From NCBI GenBank assembly GCA_005239435.1, contig SZNP01000001.1:1302001-1366000 (forward strand): DNA of 64,000 nucleotides. The letters run 5' to 3'. Both the position numbers and the translations under genes were made by a program. Each line of letters begins with the position of its first letter. Position 1 is the stretch's first letter. Source of the stretch: Halorussus salinisoli (lineage in GTDB: Archaea > Halobacteriota > Halobacteria > Halobacteriales > Haladaptataceae). Shown piece after piece: positions 43,516 to 51,947 of the stretch. Under the pieces are notes generated by a model that was given only the letters and a program-made list of their open reading frames with translations, was not told the DNA's origin and did not search any database.

Positions 43516-43806
43516 ATGGGAATCCTCGAAATCCACTTTCACGACTCGGAGTTCAGTTGGTCGATGAACTCCGGGACCGACGACGAGCGGTCGTTCTCGC
43601 TCCGTTCCGGAAGCAGGTCCGGGGCGGCCACGGACGGCGGACAGACCGACCGACCTTCGATCGTGCCGAAACTCCGGTCGCTCGCAGTGCTCGCACTGGT
43701 CGTCGGCGCAGGTATCGCGTACAACCGACTCCAGGACCGGCAGGCGCGCGAGCAGGCCGAAGCCGAGGAGTCGCGGGGTCGCCTGTCGCGTCTCCGGTCC
43801 CGGTAG
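43516..43806 (+). CDS. Small single-span membrane protein (96 aa)
   Basis: The product starts MGILEIHFHDSEFSWSMNSG, has a central hydrophobic helix (about 50-68; LRSLAVLALVVGAGIAYNRL) and a charged helical tail ending RLSRLRSR. The ordered N-terminal 16 residues look conserved and may bind metal or protein. ATG 43516 was chosen because the frame upstream lies opposite the M42 gene and has no gene-like composition. Function unknown. Confidence 0.72.
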   Translation: MGILEIHFHDSEFSWSMNSGTDDERSFSLRSGSRSGAATDGGQTDRPSIVPKLRSLAVLALVVGAGIAYNRLQDRQAREQAEAEESRGRLSRLRSR

Positions 43807-43938
43807 AGCGAACCTCGATTCGACCCTTCCACCGCCGTCGGTTTCGGTCGTTTCGCGGCCCGTGTGACCGTAATACTCCTCCGTCGTGTCGTCAAAAATA
43901 TGGAATGTAGTAAATACCAGAAAGTTGTGTTGTTTCGC

Positions 43939-45537
43939 ATGTCGGGGGACTTTTCGAGAAGAGCGTTTCTCAGAGGAGGACTCGGAACCGCAGGATTCGC
44001 GGCGTTCGCCACTGGGTCGGCGTCGGCGGTCCGCAAACAATCGAACACGCTCCGCGTCGAGTCCGACGGCGGTGGACACGCGGCCTACGAGTTCACCGTC
44101 AGCGGGTCGGTTCGTCAGGAGGATTCCGGCGACGTGGTTCGTGGTAATCGTGCCTACGGACACGTCGGGCCGAAGCGGGGGTCGGACACGTTCAGTTACT
44201 CGGGCCAGTTGACCGGGTTCGTCCTCGCCGGACCCGCGACTACGTACCGGAACGGGAGTCGATTGAACGCGGGCGGCGTTCCCCATCCGTCGGGGTCGGT
44301 TGCCGGGAGCGACTTCCCGTCGGTACAGGGCACGAACACGATTCGCATCGAAAGCGAGGGCGGTGGAATCGCCGTCTACGAGTTCGGCGTGACAGGTTCG
44401 CTGAGTCAGGTAGATAGCGGCGACCAAGTGCGAGGGAACCGTGGATACGGTCACGTCGGACCGAAACGGGGGACCGACGAGTTCCGATACACGGGAAACG
44501 TGTCTGCTTTCAGTCTCGCCGGACCAGCCACGGTACTCCACAACGGAAGCGAAGTGAGACCCAGTGGACAACCGGGTAGCGGTGGCGGAAATCAGGGCGG
44601 CGGAAACCAAGGCGGAGGCGGTCAGAACGGGGGCACTCGTCCGGACCACGAACTCTGTATCCACGCACCTAACGACCGACTGTACCCATACCAGTTCGCG
44701 GTCGGCGGGAGCATCGACAAACTCGACGCGTCGAAAATGGCGAGTATCGACTCGAACGTGGTGACTAGCGACGCCGAGGACGACGTCGACGACTGTAGCG
44801 TCAACGGCTTCACGAGGGGCGCGTGGGACTGCTACGCTTTCACGGGTGACCTCCGCGCGTTCTCGGTTCCAGAACAGTGGATGGGGAAGTACGAAATCAG
44901 GTTCGACGGGAGTCCGGTCGGCGCGCGTCAACTCTTCACGAGTAAAGACCCCTCGGAGGTGTCGTGCGGCGGTGGAGGGAGACCGGATTGCGACCCGATT
45001 CGGAACGACGTCATGCTGGTTCTGGACCGATCGAATTCGATGACGGATCAGGCGGGGAAGTTCAACCAAGCTAAGACGGGAGCGATAAATCTCATCGACC
45101 TGTTAGCCCGAAACGACCGAGTTGGACTCGTTTCCTTCGCAACTGGCGTGAGATTGGACTCGTCACTCACCGGGAACTTCGGTCGAGTTCAGTCTCTCGT
45201 TCGTGGTCTCGACGCTAGTGGAGATACGAACTTAGGAGGTGGTGTCGCTCGCGCTCGAACCGAACTCACGAGCAACGGACGGCAGAATGCCAACAAAATC
45301 ATGGTCGTACTGGCGGACGGGGAACACAACACCGGGTCTCACGGCCCAATACCGGCGGCAAACGATGCGAAGTCGGCTAACGTTCGGGTGATGACTATCG
45401 GCATCCCTCGGCTGAGAGACCGGTCTCAGTTGCAGCGAATGGCCTCTAGCCCCCGGGGAAGCAACTTTGTCAAAGCCGATAGCGTGAAGGAAATAAACGA
45501 CGCGTTCGACACCATCGCCCAAGAAATCTGCCAGTGA
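43939..45537 (+). CDS. Tat-exported von Willebrand factor A protein with internal repeats
   Basis: The 532-aa protein starts with a Tat signal (SRRAFLRGGLGTAGFAAFAT). Two diverged tandem repeats of about 77 residues follow, each with VRGNR(A/G)YGHVGPKRG and a closing LAGPAT. A Gly/Asn/Gln linker comes next, then a weaker third repeat (about 225-330) and a C-terminal VWA domain. The MIDAS is complete: DRSNS (about 365-369), SGDTNLGGG and VLADGEHN. It should be a secreted, metal-dependent adhesion or matrix protein. Composition is less GC-rich than the core genome. Confidence 0.85.
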   Translation: MSGDFSRRAFLRGGLGTAGFAAFATGSASAVRKQSNTLRVESDGGGHAAYEFTVSGSVRQEDSGDVVRGNRAYGHVGPKRGSDTFSYSGQLTGFVLAGPATTYRNGSRLNAGGVPHPSGSVAGSDFPSVQGTNTIRIESEGGGIAVYEFGVTGSLSQVDSGDQVRGNRGYGHVGPKRGTDEFRYTGNVSAFSLAGPATVLHNGSEVRPSGQPGSGGGNQGGGNQGGGGQNGGTRPDHELCIHAPNDRLYPYQFAVGGSIDKLDASKMASIDSNVVTSDAEDDVDDCSVNGFTRGAWDCYAFTGDLRAFSVPEQWMGKYEIRFDGSPVGARQLFTSKDPSEVSCGGGGRPDCDPIRNDVMLVLDRSNSMTDQAGKFNQAKTGAINLIDLLARNDRVGLVSFATGVRLDSSLTGNFGRVQSLVRGLDASGDTNLGGGVARARTELTSNGRQNANKIMVVLADGEHNTGSHGPIPAANDAKSANVRVMTIGIPRLRDRSQLQRMASSPRGSNFVKADSVKEINDAFDTIAQEICQ

Positions 45538-45860
45538 ATCTACACGATCCGAACGAGCTCTTCACTCGGTCGTCCGACTCGTCTCGTTCCCTCCACGGAC
45601 AGTCCACGAAGTCGGTTTCGTCGGTCGTCTCTGTTCCATCGCCAGGGTCGGTCGTCGCAGTCGCCTCCGCCGCCGCAGTCGCGGCAACCGCGGTCGTGGT
45701 CGCGTTTTCGGTCGTCACGGTCACACTTCCGACTGTCTCGCTCTGGACCACGGTACACTCGCCGAAGTTCCGAGACTCCGACCCCTGTCGAATCGTCCCG
45801 GTCGCGCCGGTCCGGAGGTGACGACCATCGCCTGTCCGCCGTAACCGCGGGCGTCGTCTC
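45538..45860 (-). pseudogene. Possible remnant of a secreted Thr/Ala-rich protein
   Basis: On the minus strand, SAGDDARGYGGQAMVVTSG is open in one frame. TIRQGSESRNFGECTVVQSE followed by a Thr/Ala-rich stretch (TVTTENATTTAVAATAAAEA) is open in another, with the switch near 45818. The N-terminal part has no start codon after its upstream stop. This pattern suggests a truncated, frameshifted gene for an extracellular protein. The remainder of the 45538-46006 gap shows no other feature. Confidence is low. Confidence 0.3.
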
Positions 45861-46006
45861 CAGCCGAGCGTAATTAAATACCTCTCCGTTAGGATGGATA
45901 TCACTGTAATTGACTCCTATCGGCTTCGACCCGTGCCTCCTCCTCCACAGTGACCGCTACAACGGGGAAACCCGTCTACGAGCCTGCTAACCGTTCAAGC
46001 TGGTCT

Positions 46007-46938
46007 CTATCCCTCGGGCGAATCGCCCTTTTTGAACACGTATACGTCCTTCTCCCTTCCCTCTACAGTGTCAAACGATCTTTCGAGCGATGCTCTCGTT
46101 TTGCCAGTTTCGTCGTCGAGCTGTTCGGGTTGGAATTCGACGACGATCGCCCTACAGTTCCGACGAATTACCTCTATCTCGTTTGCCAGAAGGTCGCGTT
46201 CCGATCCTTCGACATCACAAATCAAACAGAACTCGTCCAAACCATCTGTCAGGCACTGGAGCGAAACACCCTCCGTAGTGATTCCGCCCCCTCTTACCGA
46301 GGTCTGTGACGAAACGGGTGTCCGTCCGAGCGATAACCGGACATCGTTACTATCAGACGAATAGGCAGCAGGAACCAACTCGAAGCCACAATCGTTCTTC
46401 TCCGAAACGCTCTCTAAAACAGGGTGGAGATCGGGATTCGGTTCTACCACTACGTGCTTCGGAGGATCGATGTAGGTGTTCGTGTACGCAGCGACGAATC
46501 CTATTCCACCCCCAACTCTACAATCGGAGCGTCGTTTGGGAAGTACTTCTTCACGAGTTCTCGCTCTTCAGCCTCGTACACGTCTGCTACAAGCGCGGTA
46601 AGAATATAGAGTGGCAGATCGGATGGAACCTCGATACCTCGCGAGTGTACCGGTGTCCGGGACCATCGATGCAAAAGTGTCCGTGTCGTAAACACACCAC
46701 CGTCCACGACCCTCGATACACCCCCTTTGGCGCACTGGTTTCTTAAGGCTGAAAGCATCACCCACACGTGCTTCACCTCGGTTTCCTGCAGTAATACTGA
46801 TCTGGAGACTAGATCTATTCGGCGTGAAACACCGTGTTCTTTTTGTGGAAGACGAGCCAGGACTCTCGACAACGGCGAGGAGTCCCCGGCGACGACGAGC
46901 AGCAGTGCGAGATCGAGCGTAGAGGCTAACCCGTGCAT
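46007..46938 (-). pseudogene. FkbM-type methyltransferase with a single-base frameshift
   Basis: Reading leftwards from the ATG at 46938, the frame gives the FkbM approach segment GIEVPSDLPLYILTAL and YFPNDAPIVELG, then stops at 46501. The continuation GIGFVAAYTNTYIDPPKHV, VEPNPDLHPVLE and DVEGSERDLL lies in another frame and runs to 46007. Adding one base in the five-C run at 46509-46513 would join them as VELGGGIGFV. FkbM enzymes O-methylate sugars or natural products. The first residues are uncertain; the start overlaps the NmrA-like gene's stop. GC content is clearly below average. Confidence 0.75.
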
Positions 46939-47810
46939 CAGTCTGTTCCCGCAAGACCCCACCCGTGCTCGCGGAGGTACGTTTCGAGGTCCGTGAACTC
47001 CACGTCGTGGTTCGCCCGAAGCGCGTCGAGGTCGGCGTCGTACCCCTCCTCGTCGAACCACTCGAACATGTCGGCGTACTCCTCGCCCATCTGCTCGCGG
47101 ATGTCCTCTACCGGAACGTGGACGGGGTCGACGTCTCGGCCCATCACCGAAGAGAAGGTTTCGGCTGCGCTTTCGAGGGTGTGTTCGTCGCTCGCCAGTT
47201 CGAAGGCCTCGCCGACGTATCGGTCGGGGTCGGCGAACGCTTCGGCGACGACCCCGCCGATATTGTCCACGTCCACCATCTGGAGCGAGACGCCCTCGGC
47301 GAGTCCGGTCGCCAGCGTCCCCTCTTCGATGTCCTCGCGCATTCCCTCGAAATTCTGCATGAAGAAGACTGGTCGGACGACCGTCGCGGGCAGGTCGAGT
47401 TCGCGGACACGCTCCTCGATCTCCCACTTCGACTCGAAGTGCGAGATGCCCGTGTCACGGTCCGCGCCGCCGACCGAACTGAAGACGAAGTGGTCGACGT
47501 CCTCCTCTGCGGCGACTTCGGCGAGGTTGGTCCCCTGCTCGACCTCTCCCTCGTAGCCAGCCTCCCAGAAGTTCGTCACCCCGTACACCGCGTCTGCTTC
47601 CTCCACGATGGGTCTCAGGACGTTCTTCTCGGCGAGGTCTCCCTCCACGACTTCGGCCCCGCGCTCGGCGAGTTTGCGTGCCTCGGTGCCGTTCGGATGG
47701 CGAGTCAGCGCGTGGACCTCGAACTCGCCGTGGTCGCCCGACAGCAGGTGGTCGGTGACTGCTCCCCCTTGATTTCCGGTCGCGCCGGTCACGAGCACAG
47801 TCGGTGGCAT
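46938..47810 (-). CDS. NmrA-like NAD(P)-binding protein (SDR superfamily)
   Basis: The 290-aa protein has the N-terminal dinucleotide motif VLVTGATGNQGGAVTDHLL and the NmrA/HSCARG hallmarks: a YGVTNFWE segment (about residues 78-85), HFVFSSVGGAD (about 107-117) and SKWEIEERV. The Tyr of the classical SDR YxxxK is not seen. Such proteins are often redox sensors that bind NADP rather than catalytic enzymes. ATG 47810 starts the conserved Rossmann strand. It overlaps the start of the damaged FkbM gene. Confidence 0.87.
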   Translation of the reverse strand: MPPTVLVTGATGNQGGAVTDHLLSGDHGEFEVHALTRHPNGTEARKLAERGAEVVEGDLAEKNVLRPIVEEADAVYGVTNFWEAGYEGEVEQGTNLAEVAAEEDVDHFVFSSVGGADRDTGISHFESKWEIEERVRELDLPATVVRPVFFMQNFEGMREDIEEGTLATGLAEGVSLQMVDVDNIGGVVAEAFADPDRYVGEAFELASDEHTLESAAETFSSVMGRDVDPVHVPVEDIREQMGEEYADMFEWFDEEGYDADLDALRANHDVEFTDLETYLREHGWGLAGTD

Positions 47811-47903
47811 GACGGACCAGAGACGACGAGCACGAGCATAAACTGGTCGGTCAGTGAGGGCGACCCACACACTTTTCGCCCGGTGCGTCGAACTCCGTAC
47901 GCC

Positions 47904-48212
47904 ATGCCCGAGAGTACCTACTCCGTGTACCTCGTTCAGCGACACGGCGAACAAGGTGGCAAGCGAGAGGTCACGTCACCCGTCAGCGGCCACAGTCTGG
48001 AGTTCTACGACACCGGAGTCTGGCTGGACCGCAAGATGGGCCGGAACTTCTTCCCGTACGAGCAGATTCGGACGATTCGGGAACATCCCGAAGACGAGCA
48101 GTCCGAAAGCGAGAACCGGGACCGGACTTCTCGCCAGAGCGAAGGCGAACGACCGGGTCAGCGATCCGGGGAAGGCGACCCCGGCGCCGAAGAGGAGATG
48201 CTGGAGGAGTGA
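47904..48212 (+). CDS. Conserved haloarchaeal small protein (102 aa)
   Basis: The protein begins MPESTYSVYLVQRHGEQGGK. The first 60 residues are strand-rich (VTSPVSGHSLEFYDTGVWLDRKMGRNFF is a continuous conserved-looking block) and may fold as a small beta-barrel; the second half is acidic and disordered. I do not recognise a family. It is divergent from the NmrA-like gene, with a 93-base gap. Confidence 0.7.
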   Translation: MPESTYSVYLVQRHGEQGGKREVTSPVSGHSLEFYDTGVWLDRKMGRNFFPYEQIRTIREHPEDEQSESENRDRTSRQSEGERPGQRSGEGDPGAEEEMLEE

Positions 48213-48236
48213 CCCGGTGGGCCGACCTGCGAGCGG

Positions 48237-49970
48237 TCAGGGCGTCAATCCGACGACTTCCCGGTCCAGGACGTTGGCGTAGCCCGAGAACGAGAACTTG
48301 AGTCTCGGCACGCCGGGGAAGGTCAGCGTCTGGACCGCGAGCATCGGTCGGTCGCCGTCGGCACCGAGTCGCCGGAGGGCCGCCTCCACCGCGTCGTAGA
48401 GTTTCGCGGTCTCCTCGACTTCGAGGTCCGAGCAGACTCCGGCGACCCGGGTCGGGAGTTCCGCGACGACCTCGCCGTCCTCGACCACGGCCCAACCGCC
48501 GCCCATCTCGTTGACGTGAGAGACCGCGGTCCGCACGTCCGCGTCGTTCGCGCCGACCGCGAGGACGCCCGTGGTCTCCCAAACGATGCTGGTAGCGACC
48601 GCGCCAGAGTCGAGTCCGAGGCCCGTCACGAAGCCAGTGAACCCCGTCCCGTCCCCTTTCGGATGTCTGTCGAGCAGGGTCGCTTTGAGGATTCCTGCTT
48701 CCGGGTCGGCGACGAGTTCGCCGCCCTCGACCGGCGGAGAGACGGTCGTCTCGCCCGAAATCAGGCCCTGCTGGTGTTCGACCGCTCTGACCGCCCCGTC
48801 CTCGGTGACGTCGGCGGGCACCCGGAACTCGGCGGGGTCGGTCGAGACGTCCACCGAGTCGTAGAAGTGGTCGGGGTACTCGTGAGTCCGCGGGGCGACC
48901 TTCGACTCGCCCTTGTTGTAGACGACTTCGCCGCCGCTGACGACCGTCGTGACGTTCACCTCGTCGAGGTCGTCGATGAGCACGACGTCGGCGACGCTCC
49001 CGGGCGAGAGCGACCCGACGCCCTCGTCGTCGAGACCGAAGTGGCGGGCGGGGTTGAGCGTCGCCATCCGAATCGCGTCGGCGGGTTCGACGCCCTCCTC
49101 GATGGCGCGCCGGACAACCGCGTCCATGTCGCCCTCGTCGATGAGTTCGCGGGGCCACATCCCGTCGGTCGAGAGCGAGAGTTCCGCAGTCGGCACCTCG
49201 GGGTAGGCCGCGCCGATCGCCTCGACGTCGTCCCGAATCGACCCGTAGCGCCCGATGGCGTGGACGCCGTTCTCGACGCGCTCGACGATATCCTCGCCCG
49301 AGATGGCCTCGTGGTCGTCGTCGATGACGGTGGCGAAGGCCGCGAGCTTTTCGCCCGAGCATCCCGCGGCGTGGCCCGAGACCGTCTTGCCTTCTTCGCG
49401 GGCGCGTTCGTACAGCAGTTCCGCGGGCGTGTCGCGACCGACCGCGTGAATCCAGTCGGTCTCGCCCACGCCGACCACGCGGTCGTCGCCGAGCAGGTCG
49501 GCGAGGGCTCGGGCCTCCTCGTCGTTCGCTCGGCGGGGTTCGAAGGTGTCGAGCAGGGGTTGAGGCGGGACGACGGCCCGCACGCGGACCGGCAGGTAGG
49601 AGGTCGCCGCGAGGAACTGTTCGACACCCTCCGCACCGAAGGCCGGGCCGTAGCCCGTGACCTCCGAGACGACCGTGGTGGTTCCCCCTTCGATAGCGTA
49701 GTGGTAGGCGTTCTCGAACGTCTGGTGGAGGTCGAGGTGAGTGTGGGCGTCCACGAACCCCGGCGCGACGACCCGATTACCGGCGGTGATGACCTGCGTG
49801 TCGTCGCCGACGACGGGGCTGGCGTCCTCGGGGAGCGCGGCGACTCGGTCGTCCACCACCACCACGTCGCGCGACTGGAACTCGCCGATCTCCGGCAGGC
49901 AGACCCGACCGCCCGTTATCACGAGGTCGGCGGAATCGTCGCCGAGCGCGACCGACTGGAGGTCGTTCAC
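48237..49970 (-). CDS. ade: Adenine deaminase
   Basis: This enzyme converts adenine to hypoxanthine and ammonia in purine salvage. The 577-aa protein is an amidohydrolase with VDAHTHLDLH (metal His pair, about residues 74-83), GETDWIHAVG, GHAAGCSGEKL, DDDHEAISGED and STDGMWPRE, the set seen in Ade-type enzymes. A C-terminal Ade-specific domain follows (about 390-577). The start is GTG at 49970, inside the stop of the metallo-hydrolase gene (GTGA overlap), so the two are coupled. Other 6-aminopurines are possible substrates. Confidence 0.9.
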   Translation of the reverse strand: MNDLQSVALGDDSADLVITGGRVCLPEIGEFQSRDVVVVDDRVAALPEDASPVVGDDTQVITAGNRVVAPGFVDAHTHLDLHQTFENAYHYAIEGGTTTVVSEVTGYGPAFGAEGVEQFLAATSYLPVRVRAVVPPQPLLDTFEPRRANDEEARALADLLGDDRVVGVGETDWIHAVGRDTPAELLYERAREEGKTVSGHAAGCSGEKLAAFATVIDDDHEAISGEDIVERVENGVHAIGRYGSIRDDVEAIGAAYPEVPTAELSLSTDGMWPRELIDEGDMDAVVRRAIEEGVEPADAIRMATLNPARHFGLDDEGVGSLSPGSVADVVLIDDLDEVNVTTVVSGGEVVYNKGESKVAPRTHEYPDHFYDSVDVSTDPAEFRVPADVTEDGAVRAVEHQQGLISGETTVSPPVEGGELVADPEAGILKATLLDRHPKGDGTGFTGFVTGLGLDSGAVATSIVWETTGVLAVGANDADVRTAVSHVNEMGGGWAVVEDGEVVAELPTRVAGVCSDLEVEETAKLYDAVEAALRRLGADGDRPMLAVQTLTFPGVPRLKFSFSGYANVLDREVVGLTP

Positions 49971-50923
49971 TCTGCCACCTCCCAGACCACGACGCCGCCC
50001 TGCTCGCGGGCGTCTACCTCGCCGCGCTCGTCCAGCACGTCGAGGTGACCGACCGCCTCGCTCATCCCCGAGAAGTACTCCGTCGCGGGCAGGTCGGAGA
50101 ACAGTTCGTCCATCACCTCGACCGCGGTGGTCGGGCCGCCCGCGACGATTTCTCTGACGTTCTCGGTGCGGTCCTCGTGGGACGCCAGAATCTCGCCGAT
50201 GCGCTGGCTCGGGGTCTCGATTTCCTCGCGGTGGCCCGGTAGAAACCGGTCGAAGTCGCGCTCGCGGAGGTCGGTCAGCGAGCGATTGAACGCCGGGAGG
50301 ACTCGCGGGCGCTCGCCGTCCTCGTCGATCGGGGGTTGCAGGAGGGGATTCGGCGTGATTCCGTTCAGCACGTGGTCGCCGACCAAGGCGCACTTCTCGC
50401 CGTCGTCGGTCTCGTAGGTGAAGACGGTCTCGCCGGGGGCGTGGCCCTGGACGGCCTCGGCCGTGACGCCGGTTCCGGCGACCTCGATGGTCTCGCCGTC
50501 TTCGAGTCGTCGGTCGGTCTCGACGCCGGGCGCGACCCCGAGGAACGACTCGGGGAGCTCGGTGACGGTCTCGGCGGTCGAGCCGGCCATCCCGTGGCGC
50601 TCGAAGAACGGCACGAAGTACGACTGCTCGTAGTCGAGTCGCGCCTCGAAGTCGGCGATGATCTCGGCGGTCGTGGGACTGGCGACGACTCGTGCGCCCG
50701 CCTCTCGGAGGCGACTCGCCAGTCCGAAGTGGTCGGGATGGGGATGGGTCACCAGCACCTGTTCGATGTCGGTCGGTCCCAACTCGCGGGCTTCGAGGCT
50801 GTCGAGCAGGGCCGCCCACGCCTCTTCGCTTCCCGGTCCGGGATCGACCAGCGTCCGCCCGACGAGGTAGGCGTTGACGGGGCCGATCTGGAACGGCGTC
50901 GGTATCGAAAGCCGCGTGAACAT
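49967..50923 (-). CDS. MBL-fold metallo-hydrolase coupled to adenine deaminase
   Basis: The 318-aa protein has the zinc motif THPHPDHFG (about residues 60-68), the central HAPGE (about 165) and DHV, and a C-terminal FLPGHRE motif. A winged-helix-like segment completes it. It resembles the LACTB2-like branch, some of which are RNases; a purine-linked function is an inference from the neighbour. GTTTATC at about 50947-50953 is well placed for a leaderless start at 50923. Confidence 0.87.
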   Translation of the reverse strand: MFTRLSIPTPFQIGPVNAYLVGRTLVDPGPGSEEAWAALLDSLEARELGPTDIEQVLVTHPHPDHFGLASRLREAGARVVASPTTAEIIADFEARLDYEQSYFVPFFERHGMAGSTAETVTELPESFLGVAPGVETDRRLEDGETIEVAGTGVTAEAVQGHAPGETVFTYETDDGEKCALVGDHVLNGITPNPLLQPPIDEDGERPRVLPAFNRSLTDLRERDFDRFLPGHREEIETPSQRIGEILASHEDRTENVREIVAGGPTTAVEVMDELFSDLPATEYFSGMSEAVGHLDVLDERGEVDAREQGGVVVWEVAE

Positions 50924-51090
50924 ACGCCCACTGTGGCCGCCTGCCGATAAACCGTTTGTGACACGGGTCGCCGGTCGCCCGGCGTCGAGACGCGAGCGTT
51001 GCATCGGTCGCTGGCACGTCGCTTACGCCGGTCGGTCGTCGCTCTGTGGCGTCGGCGGCGGTTTCGAGAATCTTCACGGACCACGGGACG

Positions 51091-51168
51091 CGGCCGGGCC
51101 TGCGCGAGCGTAGGGAGTCCAGGCCCGGCCGGGGAGGTACGGCGGCGCGGTGGCGGTCGCGGTGCTGT
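51091..51168 (+). repeat. Intergenic repeat copy R3 with long stem-loop
   Basis: CGGCCGGGCCTG at 51091-51102 pairs perfectly with CAGGCCCGGCCG at 51120-51131 (12 bp, 17-base loop containing GCGAGCG). GGGGAGG follows directly, then GGTCGCGGTGCTGT at 51155-51168. The same order (stem-loop, GGGGAGG, GTCGCGGTGCTGT) occurs in the 31-kb copy. It lies in the 492-base gap between the metallo-hydrolase gene and the 77-aa gene. Confidence 0.6.
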
Positions 51169-51214
51169 ACCTGCCGCTCGAACCGACGGAGGGCTGATTC
51201 CTCCCCCGGATACC

Positions 51215-51300
51215 ACATCGAGCGATATCAGTGGGAAACAAATAAAATTCTTAAAAATAACTAAGTATGTGTTTAGGTATTGTAGAGTTATCTACACGAC
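51215..51300. other. A/T-rich island in the gap before the 77-aa gene
   Basis: From about 51225 to 51300 the sequence is strikingly rich in A and T (for example AAATAAAATTCTTAAAAATAA at about 51239-51258 region) amid high-GC flanks. I see no convincing frame on either strand. It may hold a promoter for an unrecognised RNA; the 77-aa gene has its own element (AAAGCTATATC, about 51370) closer by. Confidence 0.4.
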
Positions 51301-51415
51301 ACTCCGCTCTTCATCGACGACGCCCGGCAGACGCCAGCACGAGACCTCGCCGCGGTTCCGACGAGGGTAAAAGCTATATCTGTCCTCGTCATAGGAACAG
51401 AATGGTGTGCGTGAC

Positions 51416-51649
51416 ATGAACAAACACTTCGAAGACGCGTGGTACTACGTCCGGCGTGCGGGCAAGCACCTCGCTCGCGGCGTGCGCGAGGAACTCGACC
51501 CGGTAGAGCGCCGCCTCCGGAAGGCCACTGGCCGCGAACGAGAGGAGACGAACCGCGCCGAGCGATGGCGCGAAGAACTGAAAAAGACCGAAGACGAGGC
51601 CGCCGAGCGAGCCCGACGAGCCGTGCGCAAGGCACGCAGGCGAGTCTGA
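51416..51649 (+). CDS. Helical basic small protein (DUF7553-like)
   Basis: The 77-aa protein begins MNKHFEDAWYYVRRAGKHLA and is one long, charged helix or helical hairpin with many Arg, Lys and Glu. The opening closely resembles a haloarchaeal family I know as DUF7553, though I cannot check the number. The basic tail could contact nucleic acid. GCTATATCTG at about 51373 is the promoter candidate; tRNA-Val follows 88 bases after the stop. Confidence 0.78.
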   Translation: MNKHFEDAWYYVRRAGKHLARGVREELDPVERRLRKATGREREETNRAERWREELKKTEDEAAERARRAVRKARRRV

Positions 51650-51737
51650 GAGGACTCGCGTGAAGCCCCGGACGGCAGTCGGTTTTCCGACCGTAAAGTA
51701 AGCCTTAAGTCGCGGAAGAGGAAAGCATGGAGTGCAC

Positions 51738-51812
51738 GGGTCGGTAGTCTAGTCCGGTTATGACAGCTCCTTCACACGGAGCAGGTCGGCGGTTCGAATC
51801 CGCCCCGACCCA
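51738..51812 (+). tRNA. tRNA-Val (anticodon CAC)
   Basis: A complete 75-base cloverleaf is present. The acceptor GGGTCGG pairs with CCGACCC (51805-51811) with discriminator A at 51812. The anticodon stem-loop is GCTCC-TTCACAC-GGAGC with CAC in the loop. The T arm is GGCGG-TTCGAAT-CCGCC. CCA is not encoded. CTTAAG at about 51703 is a reasonable box A. No intron is visible. Confidence 0.96.
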
Positions 51813-51814
51813 TG

Positions 51815-51874
51815 TTTTCCCGCGAATCACACTGCGAGCAGTTCCATCTACTCGCAACACTGTGAACGGGAAAA
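51815..51874 (+). other. Strong composite stem-loop directly after tRNA-Val
   Basis: Three nested exact stems occur: TTTTCCCG (51815-51822) with CGGGAAAA (51867-51874), CACA (51828-51831) with TGTG (51861-51864), and TGCGAG (51833-51838) with CTCGCA (51851-51856). The terminal loop is 12 bases. It begins three bases after the tRNA end. It could be a transcript-end structure, a processing signal or a separate small RNA. Confidence 0.6.
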
Positions 51875-51947
51875 TCGTTCGCTCCGACCCACTTCTGACG
51901 GCGTGACGTGAGATAACGGTTCTAGGATAGTGACACTGCGTGGCCAG

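Noticed and set aside
46960..47427. Upstream extension of the first FkbM frame into the NmrA-like gene
   Set aside because: That part is Arg-rich and antisense-like noise in another frame of the NmrA-like gene; FkbM-like sequence begins only after 46938.
51288..51635. A 115-codon minus-strand open frame opposite the 77-aa gene
   Set aside because: Composition is Arg/Ser-rich noise and the plus-strand gene has a good start, promoter and family-like opening.
51883..51890. Copy of the tRNA-Val 3' end as an integration attachment site
   Set aside because: Only eight bases match and no integrase or foreign segment lies between the copies.
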